64,000 nt of DNA from an uncultured Sphingorhabdus sp. (GTDB taxonomy: Bacteria > Pseudomonadota > Alphaproteobacteria > Sphingomonadales > Sphingomonadaceae), in the NCBI GenBank assembly GCA_947501885.1, contig CANMXN010000001.1, forward strand, positions 1,736,001 to 1,800,000. The letters run 5' to 3'. The notes under the pieces are model-generated. The model was not told where the DNA came from, ran no database searches, and saw only the letters and a list, made by a program, of their open reading frames with translations. Below are positions 52,899 through 62,302 of this stretch, piece by piece (position 1 is the stretch's first letter; every line of letters starts with the position of its first letter). The position numbers and the translations under genes were made by a program.

Positions 52899-53078
52899 AT
52901 GACCGATTATCCCCGTGCTACAAAAAGACCATCATATTTAGACGCACCTAGATATTTGCGTAAAAATACGCCAGTACCAAAAGCGCAAGATATTGAAAAA
53001 GAACAAGCCGAAAAACTAAAGTCAGGCCCCACGCGTTTTGGCGATTGGGAAAAAAATGGGATAGCGATTGATTTTTAA
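52899..53078 (+). CDS. DUF1674/SdhAF4-like protein
   Basis: A 59-residue protein below usual ORF size cut-offs. The C terminus GPTRFGDWEKNGIAIDF is the hallmark of DUF1674, homologous to the mitochondrial succinate dehydrogenase assembly factor SDHAF4; the N-terminal part is Pro/Lys-rich and flexible. SDHAF4 protects flavinylated SdhA before complex assembly. GAGGCAGTT precedes the ATG. It diverges from rsmB, the known alphaproteobacterial neighbourhood, and the oligopeptide permease gene starts 42 bases after its stop. Confidence 0.88.
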   Translation: MTDYPRATKRPSYLDAPRYLRKNTPVPKAQDIEKEQAEKLKSGPTRFGDWEKNGIAIDF

Positions 53079-53120
53079 TCGAGATTTTATTGCCTATGAT
53101 GCCATCAAGCGAGCGCTGTT

Positions 53121-54044
53121 ATGCTTGGCTTGATCACACGCCGATTACTGATGGCGATCCCAACATTATTGGCGATTATTATCATTTCCTTTTTGCTGAT
53201 GCGCTTTGCTCCTGGCGGTCCTTTCGATGGTGAGCGGCCCTTATCACCCCAAGTAAGAGCTGCGTTGGAAAGCGCCTATGGCCTTGACAAATCAATAGCC
53301 GAGCAAATTATCCTTTATATTGGACGCATGTTGCAGGGTGATTTCGGCCCAAGCTTGGTTTACCGAGATTTCACCGTAAATGAATTGATCGCTCAAGGTT
53401 TGCCGATATCCTTGCTCATTGGCGGGTTAGCGCTTGTGTTGGCTAGCATGATAGGCATTAGTGGCGGCCTTTGGGCGGCGACAAAAGCGGGACAAGCTGC
53501 TGATGAAGTTTTGATGCTTATTGCTACCTTGCTTACCGCGTTACCAACATTTGTGACTGGGCCAATATTGGTATTAACTTTTGCTATGGTGCTTGGTTGG
53601 TTTCCTGTTTCGGGTGTGGAGGAAGGGTCTGTTTTATGGCTCGTTCTTCCTGTAATTGCACTATCTTTGCCTGTGGCGGGAGCGGTGATGAAGTTGGTGC
53701 GTGCGGGACTTGCAACACAATTATCGCAAGACCATTTGCGCAGCGCCCGCGCGCGTGGTTTGCCACTAATGAAGCGGCTATTTCGTCATGCCCTACGCCC
53801 TGCTTTGGTGCCTGCTGCAAGCTATTTGGGGCCAGCTGCTGCAGGACTTCTCACAGGTGCAGTGGTGATTGAAACTATCTTTGGCTTGCCTGGGCTTGGG
53901 CGCTATTTTGTCCAAGGGGCTTTGAACCGTGATTACCCGCTCGTATTAGGTGTGGTCACGCTCTATGCGGGCTTGATTATATTATTTAATTTACTGGCCG
54001 ATATTATTTATGGTTGGCTTGACCCACGGATGCGCGATCAATGA
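53121..54044 (+). CDS. Oligopeptide-type ABC transporter permease (OppB/YejB-like)
   Basis: 307 residues with six membrane segments. The N-terminal TRRLLMAIPTLLAIIIISFLLMRFAPGGPFD is typical of OppB/DppB; the inner-membrane coupling motif SARARGLPLMKRLFRHALRPALVPA near residue 215 fits the EAA loop. It is the first of three coupled genes; the stop overlaps the next start as ATGA. The pair of permeases and the fused ATPase would import peptides or a related solute (nickel, microcin-like), but no binding protein is encoded in the operon. Confidence 0.92.
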   Translation: MLGLITRRLLMAIPTLLAIIIISFLLMRFAPGGPFDGERPLSPQVRAALESAYGLDKSIAEQIILYIGRMLQGDFGPSLVYRDFTVNELIAQGLPISLLIGGLALVLASMIGISGGLWAATKAGQAADEVLMLIATLLTALPTFVTGPILVLTFAMVLGWFPVSGVEEGSVLWLVLPVIALSLPVAGAVMKLVRAGLATQLSQDHLRSARARGLPLMKRLFRHALRPALVPAASYLGPAAAGLLTGAVVIETIFGLPGLGRYFVQGALNRDYPLVLGVVTLYAGLIILFNLLADIIYGWLDPRMRDQ

Positions 54045-54892
54045 AAATGTTGAAAATATCGCTTGGCCTAGTTGCCTTCATAGCTGTTTGTGCTTTGTTT
54101 TTACCCTTTGTTTTGCCATGGGACTATGCCACCATTGATTGGGATGGAGTGAGCTTAAAGATATTCTCGTCTGAGGCGTTACAGCGCGGTCATTACTGGG
54201 GTAGTGATGATATTGGCCGCGATCGGCTGGCGCGCACTCTTGTTGGCACACATATTACTATGTCGGTCGCATTGGCAGCAGCAAGTGTGGCAATGGTTAT
54301 TGGTATCTCATGGGGTGTTATTGCGGGTTGGGTAGGCGGCCGCACTGATGATGTGATGATGCGCATTGTAGATGCGCTATATGCCCTACCCTTCATGTTT
54401 ATTGTTATTGTTTTGATGGTGGTGTTTGGCCGCTCCATCTTTTTGGTGTTCTTGGGCATTGGTGCAGTCGAATGGCTTACCATGGCGCGGGTGGTACGCG
54501 GTGAGGTAAAGGCGATTAAATCACGCTCCTTCATTTTGGCCGCGAAAGCTAGTGGTGCATCGTCATTATCGATAATCTTGCGTCATATACTACCTAATAT
54601 TATGGGAGTGGCTATTGCATATTTGATGCTCACTGTTCCGCAGGTTGTGATGGTAGAGAGCTTCTTATCCTTCCTTGGACTTGGTGTGCAAGAACCGCTG
54701 ACTTCGCTGGGTATATTGGTGAATGAAGGAGCTGCGCAAATGGAGATTGATCCTGCTGCTTTGCTTTTGCCTGGCGGGGTGTTGGTGATACTTATCATTG
54801 CGCTTACTATTGCTGGCGAACGATTGCGCGATAGAATTAATGCGGGACAGAGTCTGCAAGGACAAGATAGCCTTGGAGACAGGGGTATATGA
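54041..54892 (+). CDS. Oligopeptide-type ABC transporter permease (OppC/YejE-like)
   Basis: 283 residues with about six membrane segments. After the first helix comes GHYWGSDDIGRDRLARTLVGTHITMSVA, a typical OppC/DppC start of the core, and the coupling region is KSRSFILAAKASGASSLSIILRHILPNIMGV. It partners the preceding permease; both its start and its stop overlap neighbours as ATGA, so the three gene products are made in step. Confidence 0.92.
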   Translation: MKMLKISLGLVAFIAVCALFLPFVLPWDYATIDWDGVSLKIFSSEALQRGHYWGSDDIGRDRLARTLVGTHITMSVALAAASVAMVIGISWGVIAGWVGGRTDDVMMRIVDALYALPFMFIVIVLMVVFGRSIFLVFLGIGAVEWLTMARVVRGEVKAIKSRSFILAAKASGASSLSIILRHILPNIMGVAIAYLMLTVPQVVMVESFLSFLGLGVQEPLTSLGILVNEGAAQMEIDPAALLLPGGVLVILIIALTIAGERLRDRINAGQSLQGQDSLGDRGI

Positions 54893-56427
54893 CCTACCAG
54901 TTAGAGGATATGTCCGTTGAAATTGATGGTAAGCGCCTAGTTGCAGGTGTGAGCTTTCACCTAAAATCGGGCAAGATATTGGCACTGGCTGGTGCATCGG
55001 GATCGGGCAAGACTTTGAGTTGTTTGACGCCTTTTGGTTTGAGTTCAGGTAAAGCAATGGGCAGTGCTATGTTGGATGGTAAGCAGCTTATCGGTCTTGA
55101 TGAGGTTGCATTATCGCGCATAAGAGCACGTGATATTGGTTTTATTTTTCAACAACCTCTTACTGCACTCACCCCGCATATGAATATCGCAGCACATCTC
55201 AAAGAAGCCTATGCACAAAAAGGACAAACCCCTGACCATAAGCAAATGATAGTGGCGCTGGAGCGGGTAGGCTTATCGCATCCTACGGATAAATTGCGCC
55301 AATATCCGCATCAATTATCGGGCGGCGAAAGGCAGCGTATTTGTATTGCTATGGGGATAGCACATACTCCCAAATTGTTGGTGGCGGATGAACCGACAAG
55401 CGCGTTGGATGCAGGGCTGCGGCACGATATTATGGATATGTTGGTTCAAATATGCCGCGAGGATAATATGGCGATGCTGTTGGTTAGCCATGATTTAGCA
55501 TCTATAGATCGCTATGCCGATGATGTAATTTTGCTACAAGATGGGCATATTGAAGAAGCGGCCCCTGCTCAGCAATTGATGCAAAAGCCGCAAAGTGATT
55601 ATGGCAAGCGATTGATCGCTGCTGCACCACAAATAGATGAGGCATTATATGCTTTGCCTGATGTTGGGGATAGTCTGTTAGCAGCAAAAAATGTATCAGT
55701 ATGTTTTGCTCGGCCCTTTCAAATATGGCGCAAGAAGGATCAGCCCCGCTTTATTCAAGCGGTCCGTAATGTTTCAATCGATATAGCGTGCGGTGAGACA
55801 CTTGCTATTGTTGGAGGCTCTGGTTCGGGTAAATCGACCTTGGCACGTGCTATTGCAGGTTTAGGACCAATGAATGAAGGCAATATTTACTGGCAAGATA
55901 GGATATTACCGAAAAAGCGTGGTAGAATTGAGCGCGCTTTGATGCAGCCAGTGTTTCAAGATCCGATGGCCAGCCTAGACCCCAAATGGTGTGTGAGTGA
56001 TATTATTGCCGAACCGCAAAAATGGCTATCAGATAGTGTGAAAGATTGTACATATTTGTTAGAAGAAATGGAACTTGATGCAGAGTTAGCGGATCGCTTG
56101 CCACATCAACTATCGGGCGGGCAAGCTCAGCGTGTGGCGCTTGCACGGGCTTTATCAGTAAATCCGCAATTGCTTATCTTGGATGAGGCAACTTCGGCAT
56201 TAGATCCGCTTGCTGCTTATGCGATTGTCGAAATATTATCACAATTGCAACGCAAATATAAACTGGCCATTATGATGGTAACGCATGATATGGCATTAGC
56301 ACGCAGAATGGCACATCATATTGGCGTTATGCATCAAGGCGAATTGGTGGAATATGGACCGCGTGAAACAATGTTCACGCAGCCCAAGCATCCCATAACG
56401 CAATCATTAATTGCGAATAGTGTTTAG
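54889..56427 (+). CDS. Fused dual ATPase of the peptide ABC transporter (OppDF/YejF-like)
   Basis: 512 residues holding two ATPase domains. The first has Walker A GASGSGKTLS, LSGGERQRICIAMG and LLVADEPTSALD; the second has GGSGSGKSTLARAI, LSGGQAQRVALARAL and LLILDEATSALD. Fusions of this kind occur in YejF-like and many alphaproteobacterial peptide importers. The last bases overlap the convergent porin stop by 4 bases (TTAG shared between TAA and TAG). Together with the two permeases it lacks only a periplasmic binding protein. Confidence 0.93.
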   Translation: MTYQLEDMSVEIDGKRLVAGVSFHLKSGKILALAGASGSGKTLSCLTPFGLSSGKAMGSAMLDGKQLIGLDEVALSRIRARDIGFIFQQPLTALTPHMNIAAHLKEAYAQKGQTPDHKQMIVALERVGLSHPTDKLRQYPHQLSGGERQRICIAMGIAHTPKLLVADEPTSALDAGLRHDIMDMLVQICREDNMAMLLVSHDLASIDRYADDVILLQDGHIEEAAPAQQLMQKPQSDYGKRLIAAAPQIDEALYALPDVGDSLLAAKNVSVCFARPFQIWRKKDQPRFIQAVRNVSIDIACGETLAIVGGSGSGKSTLARAIAGLGPMNEGNIYWQDRILPKKRGRIERALMQPVFQDPMASLDPKWCVSDIIAEPQKWLSDSVKDCTYLLEEMELDAELADRLPHQLSGGQAQRVALARALSVNPQLLILDEATSALDPLAAYAIVEILSQLQRKYKLAIMMVTHDMALARRMAHHIGVMHQGELVEYGPRETMFTQPKHPITQSLIANSV

Positions 56428-57329
56428 AAGCTAACGCCCAATGTAAAGACAAGAGTATCGTCATTGAAGCCATCGGTTGATGCCAAATCTGTATCAGATG
56501 TGACATAGGCTAAGCTAGCTGTTAATTTGCTTGTGATGGCATAATCGGCACCGATTAGGAAATCACTTTGATTGCCATCAGGAGCCAATGATACTGACCC
56601 TGTATTATAACCATAGTTAGCATTTACCGTAATTGGTGTGTTGGGGATACCAACAGATAGGTTGGTGTAGAGATAAAGATTATCATCATCGCCAATTGCC
56701 GCCTGAGACCAAGCATAGTTGAAACCAACGGTGAGCTGTGCTGGCCCTAATGTGCCAGATAAGGAACCATAAGGTTCAAAAAAGTCACTTGGCCCTGCAA
56801 GGCCATTATCACCATTTGGAAAATAGAAATATAATAGGCCAACATCAGCGGTGATACCGCTGCCGATGGAACCAGACCAACCAGCATAAATATCAATTTC
56901 TGAATTGCCAAAGGTGGGGCTGTCTTCAATTGAAGATCCCCAAATACCGACATATAGCCCGCTGGAATGACCAAGGTCGATACCGCCTTGAACAGCAATA
57001 TCGCCATCGGAAAAACCAATGCCGCGGAAACGATAATCGGTGGTGAGGGCTGCATTACCGCTGATGGTAAAATTGCTTACAGTAGCAGGGTTTGGCGCGT
57101 CTGCTGAGCTATCCTCGCTTTGTGAAGATACGTTCTGTGCGGCCTTGTCTTCTAGTCCAGAAGCCTCAACACCAACGATCTGTGTTAATATCTCTGATGT
57201 GACACTGTTATCAATGGCAGCGTCAATGGTTGGTGTTTCGACATCTTCTTCTGCAAAAGATGGTGTTGCTGACATAGCGAGAGCAACGATAGCGGTTTTG
57301 CCCAATAGGGCTGTTATGGATGTGCGCAT
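56424..57329 (-). CDS. TorF-family putative porin
   Basis: 301-residue outer-membrane beta-barrel candidate. A signal peptide (TAIVALAMSATPSFAE) is followed by an acidic Ser/Asp-rich stretch of about 60 residues and then alternating hydrophobic strands typical of the family TIGR02001/TorF (ISGNAALTTDYRFRGIGFSDGDIAVQGGIDL, GIWGSSI, LYFYFPNG) ending with phenylalanine (LVFTLGVSF), the usual barrel terminus. Its solute is unknown. AAGGAATTATC supports the start. Confidence 0.88.
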   Translation of the reverse strand: MRTSITALLGKTAIVALAMSATPSFAEEDVETPTIDAAIDNSVTSEILTQIVGVEASGLEDKAAQNVSSQSEDSSADAPNPATVSNFTISGNAALTTDYRFRGIGFSDGDIAVQGGIDLGHSSGLYVGIWGSSIEDSPTFGNSEIDIYAGWSGSIGSGITADVGLLYFYFPNGDNGLAGPSDFFEPYGSLSGTLGPAQLTVGFNYAWSQAAIGDDDNLYLYTNLSVGIPNTPITVNANYGYNTGSVSLAPDGNQSDFLIGADYAITSKLTASLAYVTSDTDLASTDGFNDDTLVFTLGVSF

Positions 57330-57396
57330 GATAATTCCTTATTAAAGTTGCGGTACACATTCCATCCTGCGAACTGGTTGCTGATTATGTTACCTG

Positions 57397-57408
57397 CTTA
57401 CCAGTAAG
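57397..57408. promoter_or_regulatory. Short palindrome upstream of the porin gene
   Basis: CTTAC and GTAAG with two bases between, about 70 bases before the porin start codon. The position suits an operator or promoter-overlapping site, but the sequence is short enough to occur by chance. Confidence 0.25.
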
Positions 57409-57567
57409 ACTTTAAGTGGACTATTGTGCAGTTGCTAACAAGTGAAAAATGATTGCTCTAAAAAAATTAGTGCAGCAATGTTGCCCTATTACAACAAAAT
57501 TAGTATAAACTGGTTTCTTTTGAAATTTAATTATTGGACTAGCGGGAAAACTAGAGCTTTTATAAGA

Positions 57568-58857
57568 TTATTTGATTTTCTTTAGTGCCGCAATACTCTC
57601 TTTTGTAATATCCAAATGAACATCACGCTGTGGGAATGGGAATTGAACACCATGTTCCTCAAACTCAAACCAAATTTGTTTCATAATATCAGACTTAATA
57701 TTGCTGACGCCTGCTTGTGGATCTTTTATCCAAATTCGATATTCAAAGTTCACGCTATTATCGCCAAATTCTTTTATCAAAACCTTAGGTTCAGGCCTTT
57801 TAAGAACACGGCTATGGTCTTTTGCGAGATCGAGTAATATTTTTTCCACCAATTTTATATCACTATTATAAGCAACACCGACGGGTATACGCACCCGCAC
57901 ATTTTTGCTAGAGTATGACCAGTTTTCAACCTCATTGGTCATCATATTTTCATTAGGGATCAAATGTTCTTTGCCATCTCGTGTGATGATAGAGACAGCT
58001 CTAATACCAATTTTATTGACCCAACCAAAACTATCACCAATGGCAATGACATCGCCCGGTTTGATCGAGCGATCCATTAATAGAATGATGCCCGATATCA
58101 GATTACCAAATGTTTTTTGAAAACCGAAACCTATGGCCAAACCAAAAGCACCAGAGAAAAAGGCAAGGGCGGTTAAGTCAATGCCCAAAATATCGGTTGC
58201 CATGAGAAAGCCGATAACGATCATGGCGACATTGGCCAACTTCTCTACCAAAACACGTTGACCATCATCTACATGGCTATTGCGTTCTAATAATATAGAG
58301 ACCAGCCGTCCGCTTAATCGTATGGCGGCCACCAAAATGATAATCACCAAAACTGCTGTGATAATAAATTCTAACGAGATTGGAAAACCGCCAATAGTCT
58401 CGGTCTCTTTGGGTTTAGCAAGTGATAATGAATGTCCAAAACCTAGCAATGTGCTACGCATTGTCCAAATGAATGTCGCAAAAGAAACAGCGGTAGCACT
58501 CCAAAATCCAATATTCAGGCCTCGTAGTAATTTTTGTGCCATAGCGGCCAGCGCAAATGCCATGGCCAAAGTTAATAAAAACTGCGGATGAATGTCCCAA
58601 GGATATAAATATAGAGCGGCTGCGATAACCAAGGCTGCAATAAAATGTCCCATGATGGAAATAGCGATTGTGAGCAGGTCGAAATGCTTTATTTCCTCAT
58701 GACCTTCGATAAATTGGCACACTTTTGGCGCAGCCAGCTTGGCGATGATAACGCTAATGCAATAGGCCGTTAATATGATTGCTGTGGCTATCGCAATCAT
58801 AATCCACTCGGATTGCGTAGGCCAAACTGCTAACATATTATCCCAATAATCAGCCAT
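57568..58857 (-). CDS. MscS-family mechanosensitive channel-like protein
   Basis: 429 residues. Seven or so membrane segments precede the MscS core, longer than the 286-residue MscS of E. coli. The pore-lining helix is LTALAFFSGAFGLAIGFGFQKTFGNLISGIILLMDRSIKPGDVI, followed by the beta domain with GWVNKIGIRAVSIITRDGKEHLIPNENMM and a C-terminal alpha-beta region (VQFPFPQRDVHL). It likely releases solutes during osmotic downshift. AAGGATTAATAT is upstream, and it lies 4 bases after metC in the same direction. Confidence 0.92.
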   Translation of the reverse strand: MADYWDNMLAVWPTQSEWIMIAIATAIILTAYCISVIIAKLAAPKVCQFIEGHEEIKHFDLLTIAISIMGHFIAALVIAAALYLYPWDIHPQFLLTLAMAFALAAMAQKLLRGLNIGFWSATAVSFATFIWTMRSTLLGFGHSLSLAKPKETETIGGFPISLEFIITAVLVIIILVAAIRLSGRLVSILLERNSHVDDGQRVLVEKLANVAMIVIGFLMATDILGIDLTALAFFSGAFGLAIGFGFQKTFGNLISGIILLMDRSIKPGDVIAIGDSFGWVNKIGIRAVSIITRDGKEHLIPNENMMTNEVENWSYSSKNVRVRIPVGVAYNSDIKLVEKILLDLAKDHSRVLKRPEPKVLIKEFGDNSVNFEYRIWIKDPQAGVSNIKSDIMKQIWFEFEEHGVQFPFPQRDVHLDITKESIAALKKIK

Positions 58858-58860
58858 ATA

Positions 58861-60108
58861 TTAATCCTTATATTTATCCATTGCTTGTTCTAAATCAGCG
58901 ATGAGATCACCGCAATCTTCTAGACCGATTTGTAATCTAATTACGCCCCCTGTTTGATCCCATGATGTTGCACTGCGATTTTGTTCTGGATGGATGAGCA
59001 ATGCAAGGCTTTCAAATCCGCCCCAGCTAAAACCAATTCCATAGAGTTGAAGGCTATCGACAATTGCTGCTGCACGTTTTTTATCACCCTTAATGATGAA
59101 GGAGAATAAACCCGATGACCCTTCATAATCGCGTTTCCATATTTCATGCCCTGGGCATGATGGTAAGGCTGGGTGAAGCACTTTTTCGACATCATCGCGC
59201 TTATCCAGCCAATGGGCAATTTTCAGCGCTGATTGTTCATGTGCCTTTAGGCGAACGCCCATAGTGCGTAAGCCGCGCGCTGCCAAATAAGCATCATCGG
59301 GGGATACGACTTGGCCCAATTGGCGCGCCGTTCGGCGAAGGCGCTTCCAATATCTCTCATGGGTGGTAACCGATCCCATCATCACATCGCTATGACCAAC
59401 AATATATTTTGTAGCAGCGATGATGCTAATATCTACGCCCTTTTCTAAGGCAGGATAAAAATAAGATGTCGCCCATGTATTATCGAGCAAGGTGGTAATA
59501 TTATGTTTTTTTGCGACAGCACAAATCGCTGGAATATCGGTTATTTCAAAGGTTAAACTACCAGGGCTTTCCATCAAAATAGCTTTGGTGTTTTTGCAAA
59601 ATAAACCCTCTATTGCGCCGCCGATTAATGGATCAAAAAAGCGGGTTTCTATACCCATATTTTTGAGTAATCCATTGGCAAAACCCCTTGAGGGATCATA
59701 GCAATTATCGCTCATCAACAAAATATCACCGGGCTTTAACACCGATAATAAAGCGATATTAATGGCTGCGACACCTGATGGAAATAATAATGTTCCATAT
59801 GCGCCAGAGGTTTTGGGCGTTTCCATTTGCGTAATAGCATCAGCAAGTGACCATTGGGTCGGGCTACCGCGCCGACCATAAAAAAATTCTGCATCACCGC
59901 CGCGTTTAACGCCATCGGCTAGTTCGGCGCAATTGTCATACAGATGCGTACTGGCTCGCCAGACAGGCGTGTTCACAACTGGGCCTGTCCACTCGGGGTT
60001 ACGGCCAGCGGTTACAATTCTGGTATCGGGTGCGATATTTTCTATTGCACTCTCATCCGAGTCCTTGCGCTCTTTATCAGAGCCATCATCATTAGGTGGT
60101 CTGTTCAA
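58861..60108 (-). CDS. metC: Cystathionine beta-lyase
   Basis: 415-residue PLP enzyme of the Cys/Met metabolism family with the PLP lysine Lys234 in SIIAATKYIVGHSDVMMG, the phosphate loop FPSGVAAINIALL and YGRRGSPT near residue 77. It cleaves cystathionine to homocysteine, pyruvate and ammonia. The start is TTG with AGGAGCAGAC at proper spacing; no in-frame ATG exists near. The N-terminal 25 residues are polar and variable. sseA begins 12 bases upstream of this start, linking the two sulfur genes, but a cystathionine gamma-lyase or related function is possible. Confidence 0.88.
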   Translation of the reverse strand: MNRPPNDDGSDKERKDSDESAIENIAPDTRIVTAGRNPEWTGPVVNTPVWRASTHLYDNCAELADGVKRGGDAEFFYGRRGSPTQWSLADAITQMETPKTSGAYGTLLFPSGVAAINIALLSVLKPGDILLMSDNCYDPSRGFANGLLKNMGIETRFFDPLIGGAIEGLFCKNTKAILMESPGSLTFEITDIPAICAVAKKHNITTLLDNTWATSYFYPALEKGVDISIIAATKYIVGHSDVMMGSVTTHERYWKRLRRTARQLGQVVSPDDAYLAARGLRTMGVRLKAHEQSALKIAHWLDKRDDVEKVLHPALPSCPGHEIWKRDYEGSSGLFSFIIKGDKKRAAAIVDSLQLYGIGFSWGGFESLALLIHPEQNRSATSWDQTGGVIRLQIGLEDCGDLIADLEQAMDKYKD

Positions 60109-60120
60109 GTCTGCTCCTAA

Positions 60121-60957
60121 TTATGTGCTTTCTTTTGGTGTATCGCTATCGGCTGCCCATTCAGACCAACTACCATCATAGAGGCTTACATCGTCTTTGC
60201 CCATCAATTTCGCACCAAATATTAGCACCGATGCAGTCATTCCCGACCCACATGTTGTAATCATCGGTTTAGATAAATCGGCGCCTGATGCTTCAAAAGC
60301 TGTGCGCAGGGCATCGCCCTGTTTCCATGTGCCATCATCATTGAACATTGATATATGCGGCAAATTACAACTGCCTGGGATATGGCCTGAAGGCAGTGCC
60401 GCATTGGGTTCTGCATCGCTACCGTTAAATCGGCCTGCTGGACGAGCATCAATAACTTGTGCTTCTTTGCTGTGCAAATTGGCAAGCATATCGGCCTTAT
60501 TGCGCACTTCACTATCATCTTTCCAAACGGTAAAATGGCGATGGCGTAGCGTTTCTTTGCCAGTATCAAGCGGACGGCATTCGGCTTTCCATTTGGCTAA
60601 ACCTCCGTCTAACACCGCGACTTCATGTGCACCAAAAATAGAAAGCATCCACCAAGCGCGGCATGCACTTTTAAGCGGACTATCATCATAAACAACGATA
60701 CGGCTGCCATCGCCCAAGCCAAGTGTTTGCATTCGGCTAGCAAATTTTTCTGCAGGTGGCAACATATTGGGCAGATTATTTGATGTATCAGTAATTTCTG
60801 AGAGGTCCATAAAGACCGCCGTTGGGATATGGCCACCTTCATATTCAGCGGCAGGATTACGCCCTGACTCTGGCAAAAATGTGGAAGCATCAATGATGCG
60901 TAAATCTGATGCGCCAATTTCATTGGCTAGCCAGTCGGTCGATACTAATTGTTCCAT
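60121..60957 (-). CDS. sseA: 3-mercaptopyruvate sulfurtransferase
   Basis: 278-residue tandem-rhodanese protein. The active-site loop is Cys236-GSGMTA, the CG[S/T]GxT/A type of mercaptopyruvate sulfurtransferases, in contrast to the thiosulfate CRxGxR loop. The first rhodanese domain is inactive (no Cys in its loop). It transfers sulfur from 3-mercaptopyruvate to thiols or cyanide. GAGGGTATC precedes the ATG. It is followed by metC on the same strand after 12 bases. Confidence 0.93.
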   Translation of the reverse strand: MEQLVSTDWLANEIGASDLRIIDASTFLPESGRNPAAEYEGGHIPTAVFMDLSEITDTSNNLPNMLPPAEKFASRMQTLGLGDGSRIVVYDDSPLKSACRAWWMLSIFGAHEVAVLDGGLAKWKAECRPLDTGKETLRHRHFTVWKDDSEVRNKADMLANLHSKEAQVIDARPAGRFNGSDAEPNAALPSGHIPGSCNLPHISMFNDDGTWKQGDALRTAFEASGADLSKPMITTCGSGMTASVLIFGAKLMGKDDVSLYDGSWSEWAADSDTPKEST

Positions 60958-60998
60958 GATACCCTCGTATTTTAATGATATGACTATGGATCGAAAAT

Positions 60999-61032
60999 TT
61001 CACTGCAATTGTAAATAGCAATTTTAAGTGAA
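60999..61032. promoter_or_regulatory. Imperfect hairpin upstream of sseA
   Basis: TTCACT at 60999-61004 pairs with AGTGAA at 61027-61032, and AATTG at 61007-61011 pairs with CAATT at 61019-61023, giving a bulged stem about 40 bases before the sseA start codon. It could be a leader hairpin or operator; no known riboswitch pattern was recognised. Confidence 0.25.
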
Positions 61033-61119
61033 TGTTACGATCAGGAGTTATTTTTTTATATTACGGTATTATGGTGTATTTTTGTAACAATATTTCTAAA
61101 TTATTGTCGCATAATCTAT

Positions 61120-61884
61120 TTATATGTCTATATTTTGCTTTTCACCGATCATATATAAACCGATACCATGACGTTTTAACCATGCATCTGCCTCTAATCT
61201 GTCACCTTCATATATTGTATCAAGCCAATCATAAAAGGCGCTACTATGATTCATATGTTTAATATGCGCTACTTCATGTGCGATGACGCTGCAGCGTACT
61301 GAAACTGGAGCCATGATTAACCGCCAATTGAGACGGATAGTCCCGCGTGTTGAACAACTGCCCCATCTTCCGCGCGCATCGCCTATCGCTAATTTGGGTG
61401 TCTCGGCTTTGGCGATGGCGCAGTAATGGGCTATATCATCCATAAAAATAATATGCGCTTGCTGTTTCATCCAACGAATGATGCGGTTTTGGATATGGTC
61501 TTTGGGACCACCCAGCGTAATCACCCCAAATTCTTGAATAATTTTCCGACCTAATTTTTCATCCCAAATAATTATATGGCTCTCGCCTTCATAAGCAATT
61601 TTTGCTCCATCTATAATGGGTACGGGTTTTGGCGCGGTTTCAAAACGTGTGGCGAGCCATTCTTTTTTACGATCCAAAAATTTCATCGCGCTTTCTGTTG
61701 CTGCATTATGGGGCAATGATATTTTGATAATACCTTTTACTGTGTCCGCCCGTAGAGATATAGAGCGCGCCCTCTTGCTACGTTTCCATTGAATGGGAAT
61801 TTCTCGACCTTCGATAATGACGCAAGTGGGGGCATGCCCATCAGAGCTCTTCTTCGATAATATGCTGTTCAAGCGGTCCAGCAT
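61120..61884 (-). CDS. YgjP-like M48/SprT-type metallopeptidase
   Basis: 254 residues of the UPF/YgjP group (DUF45), with the zinc motif [19 protein letters not shown], in which HExxH gives two ligands and a third His follows. The preceding [18 protein letters not shown] segment is the usual DUF45 signature. Substrate unknown. The ATG lies 44 bases inside the upstream YcgN-like gene and has GGAGGACC close before it; a TTG 12 bases later would fit as well. Confidence 0.87.
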   Translation of the reverse strand: MLDRLNSILSKKSSDGHAPTCVIIEGREIPIQWKRSKRARSISLRADTVKGIIKISLPHNAATESAMKFLDRKKEWLATRFETAPKPVPIIDGAKIAYEGESHIIIWDEKLGRKIIQEFGVITLGGPKDHIQNRIIRWMKQQAHIIFMDDIAHYCAIAKAETPKLAIGDARGRWGSCSTRGTIRLNWRLIMAPVSVRCSVIAHEVAHIKHMNHSSAFYDWLDTIYEGDRLEADAWLKRHGIGLYMIGEKQNIDI

Positions 61885-62296
61885 GGTCCTCCGATATGAC
61901 GCGGCCCCGAACGGATATGCCTGCCTCTGCTATGGTTTCATGGCTACCACTGATCAAATAATGCCAATCAAAAAGCGGCTTGCCTTCTGCGCGTAATTTA
62001 TAAGCACATGTTGTCGGAAGCCAAGGAAAATCATCGATATTATTTTTTGTGAGCCGGATGCAATCTGGCACAAGAAATTTGCGCCTGCGATAATCGCTGC
62101 ATTGACCGCTTTGTGTGTCTAGCAATTTGCACGCTACATTGGTTGGGTAGATACGGTCTGTGTCCTCGTCTTGAACTTTGTGTAGGCAACATTTGCCGCA
62201 TCCATCACACAGCGCTTCCCATTGCGCACGATCAAGCTGTTCTAGCGGTTTTTCCCAAAACGCGCTTTCATCCGCTGGTGTCTGAGGTGGATTCAT
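61841..62296 (-). CDS. YcgN-family cysteine-cluster protein (UPF0260)
   Basis: 151 residues with many cysteines: [19 protein letters not shown], then [17 protein letters not shown] and FLVPDCIRL, and the conserved [21 protein letters not shown]. This Cys pattern (CDGCGKCC) defines the YcgN/UPF0153 group, thought to bind an iron or zinc cluster; the role is unknown. Its 3' end overlaps the protease gene by 44 bases. The SCO gene ends 6 bases upstream of its start. Confidence 0.9.
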   Translation of the reverse strand: MNPPQTPADESAFWEKPLEQLDRAQWEALCDGCGKCCLHKVQDEDTDRIYPTNVACKLLDTQSGQCSDYRRRKFLVPDCIRLTKNNIDDFPWLPTTCAYKLRAEGKPLFDWHYLISGSHETIAEAGISVRGRVISEDHAGPLEQHIIEEEL

Positions 62297-62302
62297 AATA
62301 AT

